Shown one piece after another: positions 1-6,221 of a stretch of 9,060 bases of DNA. Each line of letters begins with the position of its first letter. Within the stretch, counting starts at the first letter, position 1. The stretch comes from Deltaproteobacteria bacterium. GTDB lineage: Bacteria; Desulfobacterota; GWC2-55-46; JAUVFY01. The notes beneath the pieces are model-generated. The model saw nothing but the letters and a program-made list of their open reading frames with translations. It did no database searches and was not told the origin of the DNA. The translations under genes were made by a program, and so were the position numbers. The stretch is taken from assembly GCA_030594025.1 (NCBI GenBank), contig JAUVFY010000047.1, forward strand, positions 1 to 9,060, in the 5' to 3' direction.

Positions 1-1
1 C

Positions 2-88
2 CCGTTTTTCCCGCTCGTTATGAACGTCGAGAATCTATTTAAAAAAAGATACGCCGCCCGGGGGCTTTTCGCATTTAAGATTGAGTAG
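2..88 (+). CDS. 3' end of a GT39-like membrane glycosyltransferase (5' truncated by window)
   Basis: An open frame runs from the window edge to a TAG stop at 86-88 and gives 28 residues, beginning PFFPLVMNVENLF and ending LFAFKIE. The pattern P-x-V-x-N-x-E-x-x-F-K/F near the end, followed by a short hydrophobic terminal strand, resembles the C-termini of the three downstream paralogs (for example PFVNENRENFK and PFINEHPESFK). I infer that this is the tail of another member of the same family, co-oriented and 53 bases ahead of the first complete copy. Only the frame and stop are seen directly. The similarity is short and could be coincidental, and the product could be another protein with a similar C-terminus. 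Nothing can be said about its catalytic part, which lies outside the window. Confidence 0.5.
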   Translation, partial: PFFPLVMNVENLFKKRYAARGLFAFKIE

Positions 89-141
89 AGGGAGTATTTT
101 AAGGTATATTTGTCTCAACCCTTTTCAAAACCCTCGACTGC

Positions 142-1821
142 ATGAACAAATCTAAGAAATATGCTTGGATGAACCAGGAGTTGGTATCGTCGTTTCTTCG
201 CATAATCCTCCTGGCTGTTACGGTAATTGTTTGTCTGCAGTTAATAGACGACGGATTCAGTTACCTCGTTGATTCAGACAACGCACTTTATATCCTTTTA
301 ACCAAGGCCCTGGCAACGGGCCAGGGTTATGTGAGTATACATTTGCCAGGGCACCCCGGCGTGCAGTATCCACCTCCCCTTTTCCCACTTCTTTTGAGCC
401 CGCTATTCAGTCTTTTCGGCTATAACTTCACTTTGATGCGCCTTGTGGTAATCGCCTTCGCGATAGGTTCCGTGTTTCTCATAACGGCTCTTTTCAAGAG
501 GCTTGACAGGGGTGAGGAGATGGCCGGGCTGATGATAGCGCTCCTTTTTATAACAAACCACGGGATACTCGTATTCACAAAGGAGGTGCTTCCAGAGATA
601 CCCTACATCTTCTTCACACTGCTCGCCCTTTACTCTGCCGAAGCGTTCAAGGACAGAAACGACGTCCTCCCCTACGCCCTTTACCTTCCCCTGGTATTCG
701 CCCTCGCATATCTAACGAAAAACCACGGGATATTTTTGTGCCTCGCCATGGTGACCGTTCTCACATTGAAGGTATTTGAAAAGGGAGGGGCGAGGGGCCG
801 CAGGGCATTACAACTCACGCTCTTCGCGGCCGTCACGGCACCCCCTCTTATCTTATGGGTCTTATGGGTCTTAACCAAAGCCCGGACCCCGGGCTCCGTC
901 TATTTTTACAACATCTTGAAGAACTTCTATGAACTGGGTTCAGCCGTCCTGCTCGAGAGGGTATGGGAAAATCTCGTGATGATAACGGTCTCAATTCCCG
1001 GAAGTCTCATAACCTTCGTTGACCTTGAAAAGTTCATCCCCCCGGCGGTTTTTAATATCCTTTCCCTTTTCCTTTTCTTTACCGTCTTTACGGGGCTTAT
1101 CTACAGGCTTGCCTTTAAAAGGGGTGTCATGGAGTTCTACGTGGTGTTTTATATTCTTATAGTCGCACTATGGTCGGTTTACGGCCTCGGGGACGCAAGA
1201 AGGTACATGATAGCCCTCGTACCGTTTCTCTATTATTATTCCTTCACAGGTTTCAATCTCATCTTTTCGGTCGGGGAGCTCAGCAAGGGCCTTAGGCCCG
1301 ACGGCTTGAAAGGCCCTTATATCCTCATACCCTTTTTGCTCTTTCTTTTCCTTAACGTTGCCGAGATAAGGGGGATGCTGATACCCGCCAAAGCTGCCGA
1401 GAGGGTGGCGCATTCCGCCGTTCTTCTAAAGAGGGACCTATTCGTGCCCGCCGAAGGGTTGAGGCCGGATGCGGTTCTAAGGGGGGCGTTCAAGGAGACA
1501 CGGCCCTGTTACTATGACTATATGTTATCCGCCCACATGCTCAAGCGACTTTCGGCCCCGGAAGATGTAATAATGACTCGAAAGCCCGAGCTCACTTCCC
1601 TCATAACCGGGAGCTATGCCGTTAAGTTCCCCTTTACCGAAGACAGGAAAAGTATTTTGAGGTTCGTCGAGAAAAACGGCGTGGACTTTGTGCTCATTGA
1701 CGGGTGTTTCATGGAGACTCGAAAATACCTTCTGCCCTTTGTAAACGAAAACAGGGAAAACTTCAAGGCGTTCAGGGCAGACGGGAAGGATACGGGTATA
1801 CTCAGTTACGGGGGTAGGTAA
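142..1821 (+). CDS. GT39/PMT-ArnT-like integral membrane glycosyltransferase, paralog 1
   Basis: This 559-residue polytopic protein probably transfers a sugar from a polyprenyl-phosphate donor on the periplasmic face of the inner membrane. That role is inferred from family resemblance; donor and acceptor are unknown. A first membrane helix lies at about residues 18-35, followed by the first periplasmic loop with D46-N47 and a Pro-rich HPG/QYPPP stretch at 71-79. About ten further hydrophobic segments extend to about residue 408, with E148/E152 in an E-x3-E-I-P-Y motif. A soluble C-terminal domain covers about 410-559 and includes RPCYYDY, TRKPE and the DGC-x2-ETRKYLLPF tail. It aligns end to end with the next two genes but is the most divergent: K193 replaces the Arg of their AY-L/F-TR motif, and a duplicated LWVLWV at 238-243 replaces their LW-x-LR or IW-x-LR. 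The ATG at 142 has no clear Shine-Dalgarno sequence. Met10 is an alternative start with no better site, so I kept the longer form, which matches the paralogs' N-terminal length. Confidence 0.85.
   Translation: MNKSKKYAWMNQELVSSFLRIILLAVTVIVCLQLIDDGFSYLVDSDNALYILLTKALATGQGYVSIHLPGHPGVQYPPPLFPLLLSPLFSLFGYNFTLMRLVVIAFAIGSVFLITALFKRLDRGEEMAGLMIALLFITNHGILVFTKEVLPEIPYIFFTLLALYSAEAFKDRNDVLPYALYLPLVFALAYLTKNHGIFLCLAMVTVLTLKVFEKGGARGRRALQLTLFAAVTAPPLILWVLWVLTKARTPGSVYFYNILKNFYELGSAVLLERVWENLVMITVSIPGSLITFVDLEKFIPPAVFNILSLFLFFTVFTGLIYRLAFKRGVMEFYVVFYILIVALWSVYGLGDARRYMIALVPFLYYYSFTGFNLIFSVGELSKGLRPDGLKGPYILIPFLLFLFLNVAEIRGMLIPAKAAERVAHSAVLLKRDLFVPAEGLRPDAVLRGAFKETRPCYYDYMLSAHMLKRLSAPEDVIMTRKPELTSLITGSYAVKFPFTEDRKSILRFVEKNGVDFVLIDGCFMETRKYLLPFVNENRENFKAFRADGKDTGILSYGGR
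851..873 (+). repeat. 9-bp tandem repeat (2.6 copies) inside paralog 1
   Basis: The unit TCTTATGGG occurs at 851-859 and 860-868 and is followed by a partial third copy, TCTTA, at 869-873. It is in frame and encodes the duplicated Leu-Trp-Val of LWVLWVL at residues 238-244, at the end of a membrane helix. The two other paralogs have a single LWFLR or IWSLR here. The length is a multiple of three, so a unit gain or loss would preserve the frame. Confidence 0.85.
1811..1818 (+). promoter_or_regulatory. Ribosome binding site for paralog 2
   Basis: GGGGTAGG lies inside the last codons of paralog 1 and ends 6 bases before the ATG at 1825. It is the only clear Shine-Dalgarno-like element among the three paralogs. 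Its placement across the stop codon region of the upstream gene fits translational coupling within one transcript. Confidence 0.55.
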
Positions 1822-1824
1822 ACT

Positions 1825-3513
1825 ATGGCGGGCGATAAGATCTTTGAGCCCGGGGGGGGTGGAAAATGGAGCTTAGTGCCCTGGGTCTTTGTCCTCGTTT
1901 TTGTCCTGTTGCTCGGGACGCAGTCGGTCGATCAGGGGTTTTCCCGGATAGCGGGAAACGACAACCCGACCTACGTGATGCTCGCCAGGTCAATAGCCGA
2001 GGGCCAGGGCCTTCGAGACCTCCATATCCCCGGGCACCCGCCGCATACGCTCTTCCCCCCGGTGTTGCCTCTTCTCTTAAGCCCTGTCTATTACTTCTTC
2101 GGATACAACTTCACACTGATGCGGCTTTTGATACTGCTGGCGGGGATGGGCTCTGTCTATGCCATAAAGCTCTACTTCGAGAAGAAGACCGGGGGGCTTG
2201 TGGCAATAATACTTGCACTCCTTGCGGGAACGAACCTGCATATACTGACATACATGGGCGAGACGCTTACAGAGGTCCCTTATCTCTTTTTTTCCCTCCT
2301 TGCTCTATACTGGCTTGACAGGTACTCCGAAGGGAAGAATTTAAACTCATATGCCGTCGTCGTCTGTATTCTGGTTTCAACGGCGTACCTTACAAGGATG
2401 GCCGGCGTAGCCCTTTACGGCGCAGGCTTGACCGTTCTGGCCCTGAAGGCCTTTTCTGCTTCAGGCGAGGGGGAAAAGAGGCTTTACGGGAAAAAACTCC
2501 TGTTCTTTTCCGTCCTGGCCGCCGTTCCACTTGTATTATGGTTTTTGAGGGCTGGTGTTTATTCGGAAGACACACCCACCTACTTTTCGAAATTCTTCGA
2601 GACCGGCCATTACGGACTGGAAAACACCCGGACGGGCGTTGCCATGGTACTCGAAAGGATAGGCAGGGACGTATACTTTTATCTCAACTTCTTTTACATA
2701 CCCTTAATAACGATAGAGGGTTTTAATTTGCTGGCGCCCCCCGGCCTTGTGGTTGCATCGAGCTTTTTTCTCCTGATAACTGTTCTCCTGGGCCTTATTT
2801 ACCGTGTCTGCAATAAAAAAGAGGCGTGCGATTTTTACGTCTTGTATTTCCTCGTATTGATAGCGGCGTGGCCTCCATACGGCCAGAGGGACGCTTTAAG
2901 ATTCCTTATCCCCGTGATACCCTTTCTGTACTTTTACTTCCTCGAGGGCGTAAATTGCTTCATCCGTCTTGTTTTACCGGAGCGCAAGGCGGAGAGTTTC
3001 GCTAAAAGGTTTGCCCTCGTGCCGTGCATTGTTTTCCTCCTTATAAACCTCTTCGTCGTAAGGGAATCGCTGTGGCCGCCGACACTCATCGAAAGGGTCC
3101 AGACAAAGACGGGCCTTGTCTCTACCCATCTTTTTGAAAGGGTCGATGAGGTCGAGCTCGACACCATGACCACCGAGCATTTCACCCGGGAGATACCGTG
3201 CTTCCACGACTACATCGAATCCGCATTCCTGCTCGGCGGGATATCAGAGCCGGACGACGTAATAATAGCCCGCAAGCCGGAGCTCGTCTACATAATAACC
3301 GGAAGCCACGCCGTGAATTTCCCCTTTACCGGGAAGAGCGAGGTCCTTATCGAGCACTTCGAGGCAAAGGGTGTGGACTACGTGCTCCTCGACGGGTGTT
3401 TTGTGGAGACGGGGAAATACCTTCTGCCTTTTATAAACGAACACCCCGAAAGCTTCAAGCCCTACTTGGCAGGTGGTAAAGATACGGATATACTAATTTA
3501 TACCGGACGATAA
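1825..3513 (+). CDS. GT39/PMT-ArnT-like integral membrane glycosyltransferase, paralog 2
   Basis: This 562-residue protein has the same architecture as its neighbours: an N-terminal membrane helix at about 17-32, D46-N47 in the first external loop, and HPPHTLFPP-x5-LLSP at about 71-87. Next come FFGYNFTLMRLL at 91-102, E146/E150 in the E-x3-EVPY motif, AYLTR with R191, and LWFLR with R242. A long hydrophobic region extends to about residue 420 and includes the RFLIPVIPFLYFYFL stretch. The C-terminal soluble domain contains IPCFHDY, ARKPE and DGC-x2-ETGKYLLPF. The expected activity is polyprenyl-phosphate-sugar transfer on the periplasmic side; this is inferred, and the sugar is unknown. The gene starts 3 bases after the previous stop and is probably in the same operon. 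It is visibly closer to paralog 3 than to paralog 1 around the first loop. A run of eight G's in codons 9-12 is a possible slippage site. Distinct donors or acceptors for the three copies are possible but not shown. Confidence 0.87.
   Translation: MAGDKIFEPGGGGKWSLVPWVFVLVFVLLLGTQSVDQGFSRIAGNDNPTYVMLARSIAEGQGLRDLHIPGHPPHTLFPPVLPLLLSPVYYFFGYNFTLMRLLILLAGMGSVYAIKLYFEKKTGGLVAIILALLAGTNLHILTYMGETLTEVPYLFFSLLALYWLDRYSEGKNLNSYAVVVCILVSTAYLTRMAGVALYGAGLTVLALKAFSASGEGEKRLYGKKLLFFSVLAAVPLVLWFLRAGVYSEDTPTYFSKFFETGHYGLENTRTGVAMVLERIGRDVYFYLNFFYIPLITIEGFNLLAPPGLVVASSFFLLITVLLGLIYRVCNKKEACDFYVLYFLVLIAAWPPYGQRDALRFLIPVIPFLYFYFLEGVNCFIRLVLPERKAESFAKRFALVPCIVFLLINLFVVRESLWPPTLIERVQTKTGLVSTHLFERVDEVELDTMTTEHFTREIPCFHDYIESAFLLGGISEPDDVIIARKPELVYIITGSHAVNFPFTGKSEVLIEHFEAKGVDYVLLDGCFVETGKYLLPFINEHPESFKPYLAGGKDTDILIYTGR
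1852..1859 (+). repeat. Poly-G tract (G8) near the 5' end of paralog 2
   Basis: Eight consecutive G's (CGGGGGGGGT context) encode part of PGGGG at residues 9-13, ahead of the first membrane helix. Homopolymeric G tracts of about this length in surface-glycan genes are known slippage sites in some bacteria. A one-base change here would shift the frame before any membrane segment. Phase variation is inference only. Confidence 0.75.
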
Positions 3514-3529
3514 CTTTTTCATCTAACTT

Positions 3530-5233
3530 ATGGAAGGCAGTAAAATTTTTCAATCACAGAGGGCTGAAAGGCGGGTCCTGGTGTTCTGGGTCTTCGTCGT
3601 TTCACTCACAGTACTTCTGGCTCTCGAGCTTGCCGATTACAGGTTCTCACAGGTAAGGGGTGCCGACAACGCCAATTACGTGCTCCTTGCCAGGTCCATG
3701 GCAGAGGGCCAGGGCTTTAGCGACGTCCACATCCCCGGCCACCCGCCCCATACCCGCTACCCCCCGCTTTTACCCCTTTTCCTTAGCCCGGTCTATTACT
3801 TTTTCGGATATAACTTCACCATGATGCGCCTACTTATAGTCCTGGCGGGTATAGGCTCAATCTATGCGGTAAAACTCCTCTTCGAGAGGGAAGCGGACGG
3901 CCTTACCGGGGTCCTCGTAGCCCTCATGACAGTAACGAACTTCTATGTGCTTTTCTATATGCGCGAGATTATGACAGAGATCCCTTATATGCTCTTTTCC
4001 CTGATGGCGGTATACTGGCTTGGCAGGTTCTCGGAAGAAAGGGCCTTCAAGCCTTCCGCCACAGCCGCCGTCGTTCTTGTTACAGCGGCCTATTTCACAA
4101 GGTCCATCGGTTTGACCATATATGCGGCCGGGTTGTGCCTTCTTCTCACCAAGCTCTATTCGGGAAACGGCGAAAGGAGGCTTCAGGCAAAAAAACTTTT
4201 ATTCTTTGGGGTCCTGGCGATACTGCCATTTCTAATCTGGTCTTTGAGGGGCTTACTTTACGCCGACCCCGACCAGAGCTACTTTTCCATATTCTTCCAG
4301 GCCGACTATTACGCCGAGGAGAGCGCCCGGGCCGGGGTCACGACCTTTTTTGAAAGGATAAAACACAATGCGTGGCTTTACCTTAATACACTTTACAGGC
4401 CCTTCATCACGTACGTGGGGTTCAAGAACATGGTCCCCACGCCCGTTATCCACGCCTCGAGTCTTTTCTTTCTTGCGATGGTCGTCTGGGGGCTTTTCTA
4501 CAGGGTCTGGACGAGAGGGGGTGTGAGTGATTTTTATCTCATAATCTACCTCGCGCTCCTTCTCGTGTGGCCTACTTACGGAACCGGCGACGTGATGAGG
4601 TACCTGGTCCCCGTGATACCGTTCCTTTACTTTTATTTCCTTGCCGGTGTGGCCTGTGCGGTGCGTCTTAGAGCGGGCTCTCGAGCGTCGGGGCCATCGG
4701 GGAAAATGTTTATCCTCATACCCTTCGTTTTTTTCTTTTTTTCCCTTTTTTTCCTCAGTGTGAACCTCGTGGAGATAAGGGCCATGGTATGGCCCCCCGC
4801 ACTCCCTGGGAACCTCCGCTCCTCGACGGGGCTCCTTTCTGCAAACCTCTTTAAAAGGGTCGATAAGGTGGGGCTCGAGATGGTGACCGGCGAGTACTTC
4901 ATGAACGAGGTCCCTTGCTATCACAAGTACCTCGAAAGGGCCCATATAGCCGGCGAGATATCCGCAAGCGGTGAAGTCATAATGGCGCGAAAGCCCGAGG
5001 TGGCGGCCATCGTCTCAGGCAGGCACGCTGTGGGATTCCCCTTTTCGAGCGATACGTCCAAGATATTCGACGTCTTTAACGTGATGGGGGTCGACTACAT
5101 TGTCCTCGACTCATGCTACGAAGAGACAAGGAAGTACCTTGCCCCTTTTATAACCGAACATATCGATATGTTCGAGGTCTGGAGGGATGACGACGGCGAT
5201 ATGGCCATCTTGAGGCGAAAAGAAGGGTTTTAG
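3530..5233 (+). CDS. GT39/PMT-ArnT-like integral membrane glycosyltransferase, paralog 3
   Basis: This 567-residue protein is collinear with paralog 2. It has a first helix at about 16-33, D46-N47, HPPHTRYPP-x5-LFLSP, and FFGYNFTMMRLL at 91-102. It also has E146/E150 in E-x3-EIPY, AYFTR with R191, IWSLR with R240, and a RYLVPVIPFLYFYFL helix. The soluble C-terminal domain has VPCYHKY, ARKPE and a DSC-x2-ETRKYLAPF tail. The function is the same inferred periplasmic lipid-linked-sugar transfer. The last membrane helix carries a six-residue Phe-rich insertion (FFFFSLFF region) absent from paralogs 1 and 2, and it coincides with three T7 runs. The gene begins 16 bases after the previous stop. The ATG at 3530 has no recognisable Shine-Dalgarno sequence (CATCTAACTT upstream), so translation may be weak or may depend on ribosomes arriving from upstream. 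The final residues (RRKEGF) differ from the paralogs' Y-(G/T)-G-R ending. Confidence 0.87.
   Translation: MEGSKIFQSQRAERRVLVFWVFVVSLTVLLALELADYRFSQVRGADNANYVLLARSMAEGQGFSDVHIPGHPPHTRYPPLLPLFLSPVYYFFGYNFTMMRLLIVLAGIGSIYAVKLLFEREADGLTGVLVALMTVTNFYVLFYMREIMTEIPYMLFSLMAVYWLGRFSEERAFKPSATAAVVLVTAAYFTRSIGLTIYAAGLCLLLTKLYSGNGERRLQAKKLLFFGVLAILPFLIWSLRGLLYADPDQSYFSIFFQADYYAEESARAGVTTFFERIKHNAWLYLNTLYRPFITYVGFKNMVPTPVIHASSLFFLAMVVWGLFYRVWTRGGVSDFYLIIYLALLLVWPTYGTGDVMRYLVPVIPFLYFYFLAGVACAVRLRAGSRASGPSGKMFILIPFVFFFFSLFFLSVNLVEIRAMVWPPALPGNLRSSTGLLSANLFKRVDKVGLEMVTGEYFMNEVPCYHKYLERAHIAGEISASGEVIMARKPEVAAIVSGRHAVGFPFSSDTSKIFDVFNVMGVDYIVLDSCYEETRKYLAPFITEHIDMFEVWRDDDGDMAILRRKEGF
4728..4752 (+). repeat. Three T7 runs with a six-residue Phe-rich insertion
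   Basis: T7 runs occupy 4728-4734, 4736-4742 and 4746-4752, separated by C and CCC. They encode the Phe-rich part of the last membrane helix of paralog 3. Between the conserved Pro of I/L-x-P and the following Arg, paralogs 1 and 2 have 12 residues and paralog 3 has 18, so six residues were added here, most simply by duplication of a TTTTTTC-like unit. Confidence 0.75.
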
Positions 5234-5238
5234 TTTAG

Positions 5239-5258
5239 TTAAGAAAAATTTTTTCTAA
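5239..5258. terminator. AT-rich near-palindrome between convergent genes, possible weak bidirectional terminator
   Basis: TTAAGAAAAATTTTTTCTAA lies just after the stop of paralog 3 at 5231-5233 and before the stop of the convergent radical SAM gene at 5274. It is close to its own reverse complement and has a T run on both strands. It contains no GC-rich stem, so it is not a classical intrinsic terminator. A separate small inverted repeat, GGTCT-AACC-AGACC, at 5271-5284 spans the stop codon of the opposite gene. A role in ending transcription is inferred from position. Confidence 0.3.
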
Positions 5259-5273
5259 TGCTCCCGGGCAGGT

Positions 5274-6161
5274 CTAACCAGACCGGCGCATTTCCTCTTC
5301 GGTTAATTCCTTTATCTCCACAGAGGTGTGGCCGAACTGCTGGAAGCGGTTGGTTTTGAGCTTCACGTCGCAGGGGTTACAGTGACCGAAGTAGTCGCAG
5401 AGCCTGAAGACCTCCTGGATCTGGAAAGCGGGGTCGAGTATGTTCTCCACCGGGGCCCTGCCTTCGTAGAGGTCGCTGTGGCACCTGTATATGCTTCCGT
5501 CACTCCCCATGATAAGCTCCGTGGTCTTGCAGAGGACCCTTTTCGTGGATAACTTCTCACAGGCCCCTTCGTAGCGGTACGTGCCGTAAAGTCTTCCGTT
5601 GTATTCGCCGAGAAACTCCTTGGTCCGGAAGTCTATTCCAAGGGACTTGCACCTTTCCTGGGCCTTCAGGATACTATCGGCCTGTACGGGGTGCATGACA
5701 CCCCATATGCCGATACTGAAACCGGCGTCCTGGAACCTGAGGACATTTTTTACAAGGGGTTCGAGCTCCATCACCTCCGGGTGGTAGCTTACGCGTATGG
5801 ACGCATAAGGTGACTTACGTTTTATCCTTTCCGGGTCCACACGTCTTATGAACTCGTCCGTATCGAACTGCAAATTGGTAAGTATGTCTATTTTCAACTC
5901 AGACTTAAGGTTATTGAGTATGTATATGAAGTCCTTGTGGAGGCTCGGCTCCCCGCCCTGGAGTGTGATGGGAAGGTCGTCCCTGGAGGTTATACGGTTG
6001 AGCCCCTGGACCCACTGGGGCCCGGAAAGGTGCTTTTGTGCTGGGCCGAGAGTGCCGAAGTAGTTGATGCAGAAGCTGCATTTCAGGTTGCAGGCCAGTG
6101 TCAGGAAGTAGGCGATGTAGTTATAGTCTTCGGGTATCTTTATGGGTTTTAATTCACTCAC
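5274..6161 (-). CDS. Radical SAM protein with Cys-rich (SPASM/twitch-like) C-terminus
   Basis: This 295-residue cytosolic protein has the radical SAM C-x3-C-x2-C motif at C24, C28 and C31 (ACNLKCSFC), which would bind a [4Fe-4S] cluster and SAM. The GGEP motif is at 69-72 in LQGGEPSLH, and ILTNLQF follows the next strand. The C-terminal part has C211 and C227 flanking GSDGSIYRC, then C255, C261 and C264 (CDYFGHCNPC). This recalls the auxiliary-cluster binding of SPASM/twitch domains in incomplete form. The reaction and substrate cannot be assigned; modification of a peptide, sugar or lipid precursor is possible. The start is GTG at 6161 (GTG-AGT-GAA), with no evident Shine-Dalgarno sequence and no in-frame ATG nearby upstream. 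The N-terminus is short before the first Cys, as is normal for the family. It is the last gene of the leftward set and converges on the glycosyltransferase array. A 52-base gap with a triple repeat separates it from the upstream gene. Confidence 0.85.
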   Translation of the reverse strand: MSELKPIKIPEDYNYIAYFLTLACNLKCSFCINYFGTLGPAQKHLSGPQWVQGLNRITSRDDLPITLQGGEPSLHKDFIYILNNLKSELKIDILTNLQFDTDEFIRRVDPERIKRKSPYASIRVSYHPEVMELEPLVKNVLRFQDAGFSIGIWGVMHPVQADSILKAQERCKSLGIDFRTKEFLGEYNGRLYGTYRYEGACEKLSTKRVLCKTTELIMGSDGSIYRCHSDLYEGRAPVENILDPAFQIQEVFRLCDYFGHCNPCDVKLKTNRFQQFGHTSVEIKELTEEEMRRSG

Positions 6162-6180
6162 TTTACGTCGCCATACGCTA

Positions 6181-6210
6181 AAAAACGGTAAAAAACGGTT
6201 AAAAACGGTT
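6181..6210. repeat. 10-bp tandem repeat, three copies, in the intergenic gap
   Basis: AAAAACGGTA, AAAAACGGTT and AAAAACGGTT follow one another without gaps on the + strand (AACCGTTTTT on the transcribed - strand). They fill most of the 52-base gap between the family-9 glycosyltransferase stop and the GTG start of the radical SAM gene. Copies are identical except for the last base of the first. The 10-bp period is close to one helical turn, so phased A-tracts and local bending or a repeated binding site are conceivable. Confidence 0.85.
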
Positions 6211-6221
6211 CGATCAACGTT
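6199..6221 (-). terminator. Weak hairpin plus T-run after the family-9 glycosyltransferase stop
   Basis: On the - strand AACGTTGATCGAACCGTT can fold as a six-pair stem with one bulged C and a five-base loop. It spans the TGA stop and runs straight into the T's of the first repeat unit. It is short and AT-rich, so termination would be partial at best. It could reduce read-through to the last gene, but it may be coincidental. Confidence 0.2.

Noticed and set aside
89..141. Promoter for the glycosyltransferase array in the 53-base gap
   Set aside because: The gap is AT-rich in places (TATTTTAAGGTATATTT) but shows no convincing paired -35/-10 elements, and read-through from the truncated upstream gene is equally likely.
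1866..2318. 150-residue + strand open frame overlapping paralog 2
   Set aside because: It is a shifted-frame shadow of the real gene. The product is Pro/Arg/Cys-rich without a recognisable domain.
4253..4945. 230-residue open frame on the - strand within paralog 3
   Set aside because: It lies entirely inside a well-supported membrane glycosyltransferase gene. Its product is low-complexity and rich in charged residues, as expected from the antisense of hydrophobic codons.
6172..6174. ATG just upstream of the GTG start of the radical SAM gene (- strand)
   Set aside because: It opens ATG-GCG-ACG-TAA, a three-codon frame out of phase with the gene. It is too short to call a leader peptide without more evidence.
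6181..6210. CRISPR-like or attachment-site repeat
   Set aside because: The units are 10 bp and contiguous with no spacers, and no cas, integrase or transposase gene is present.
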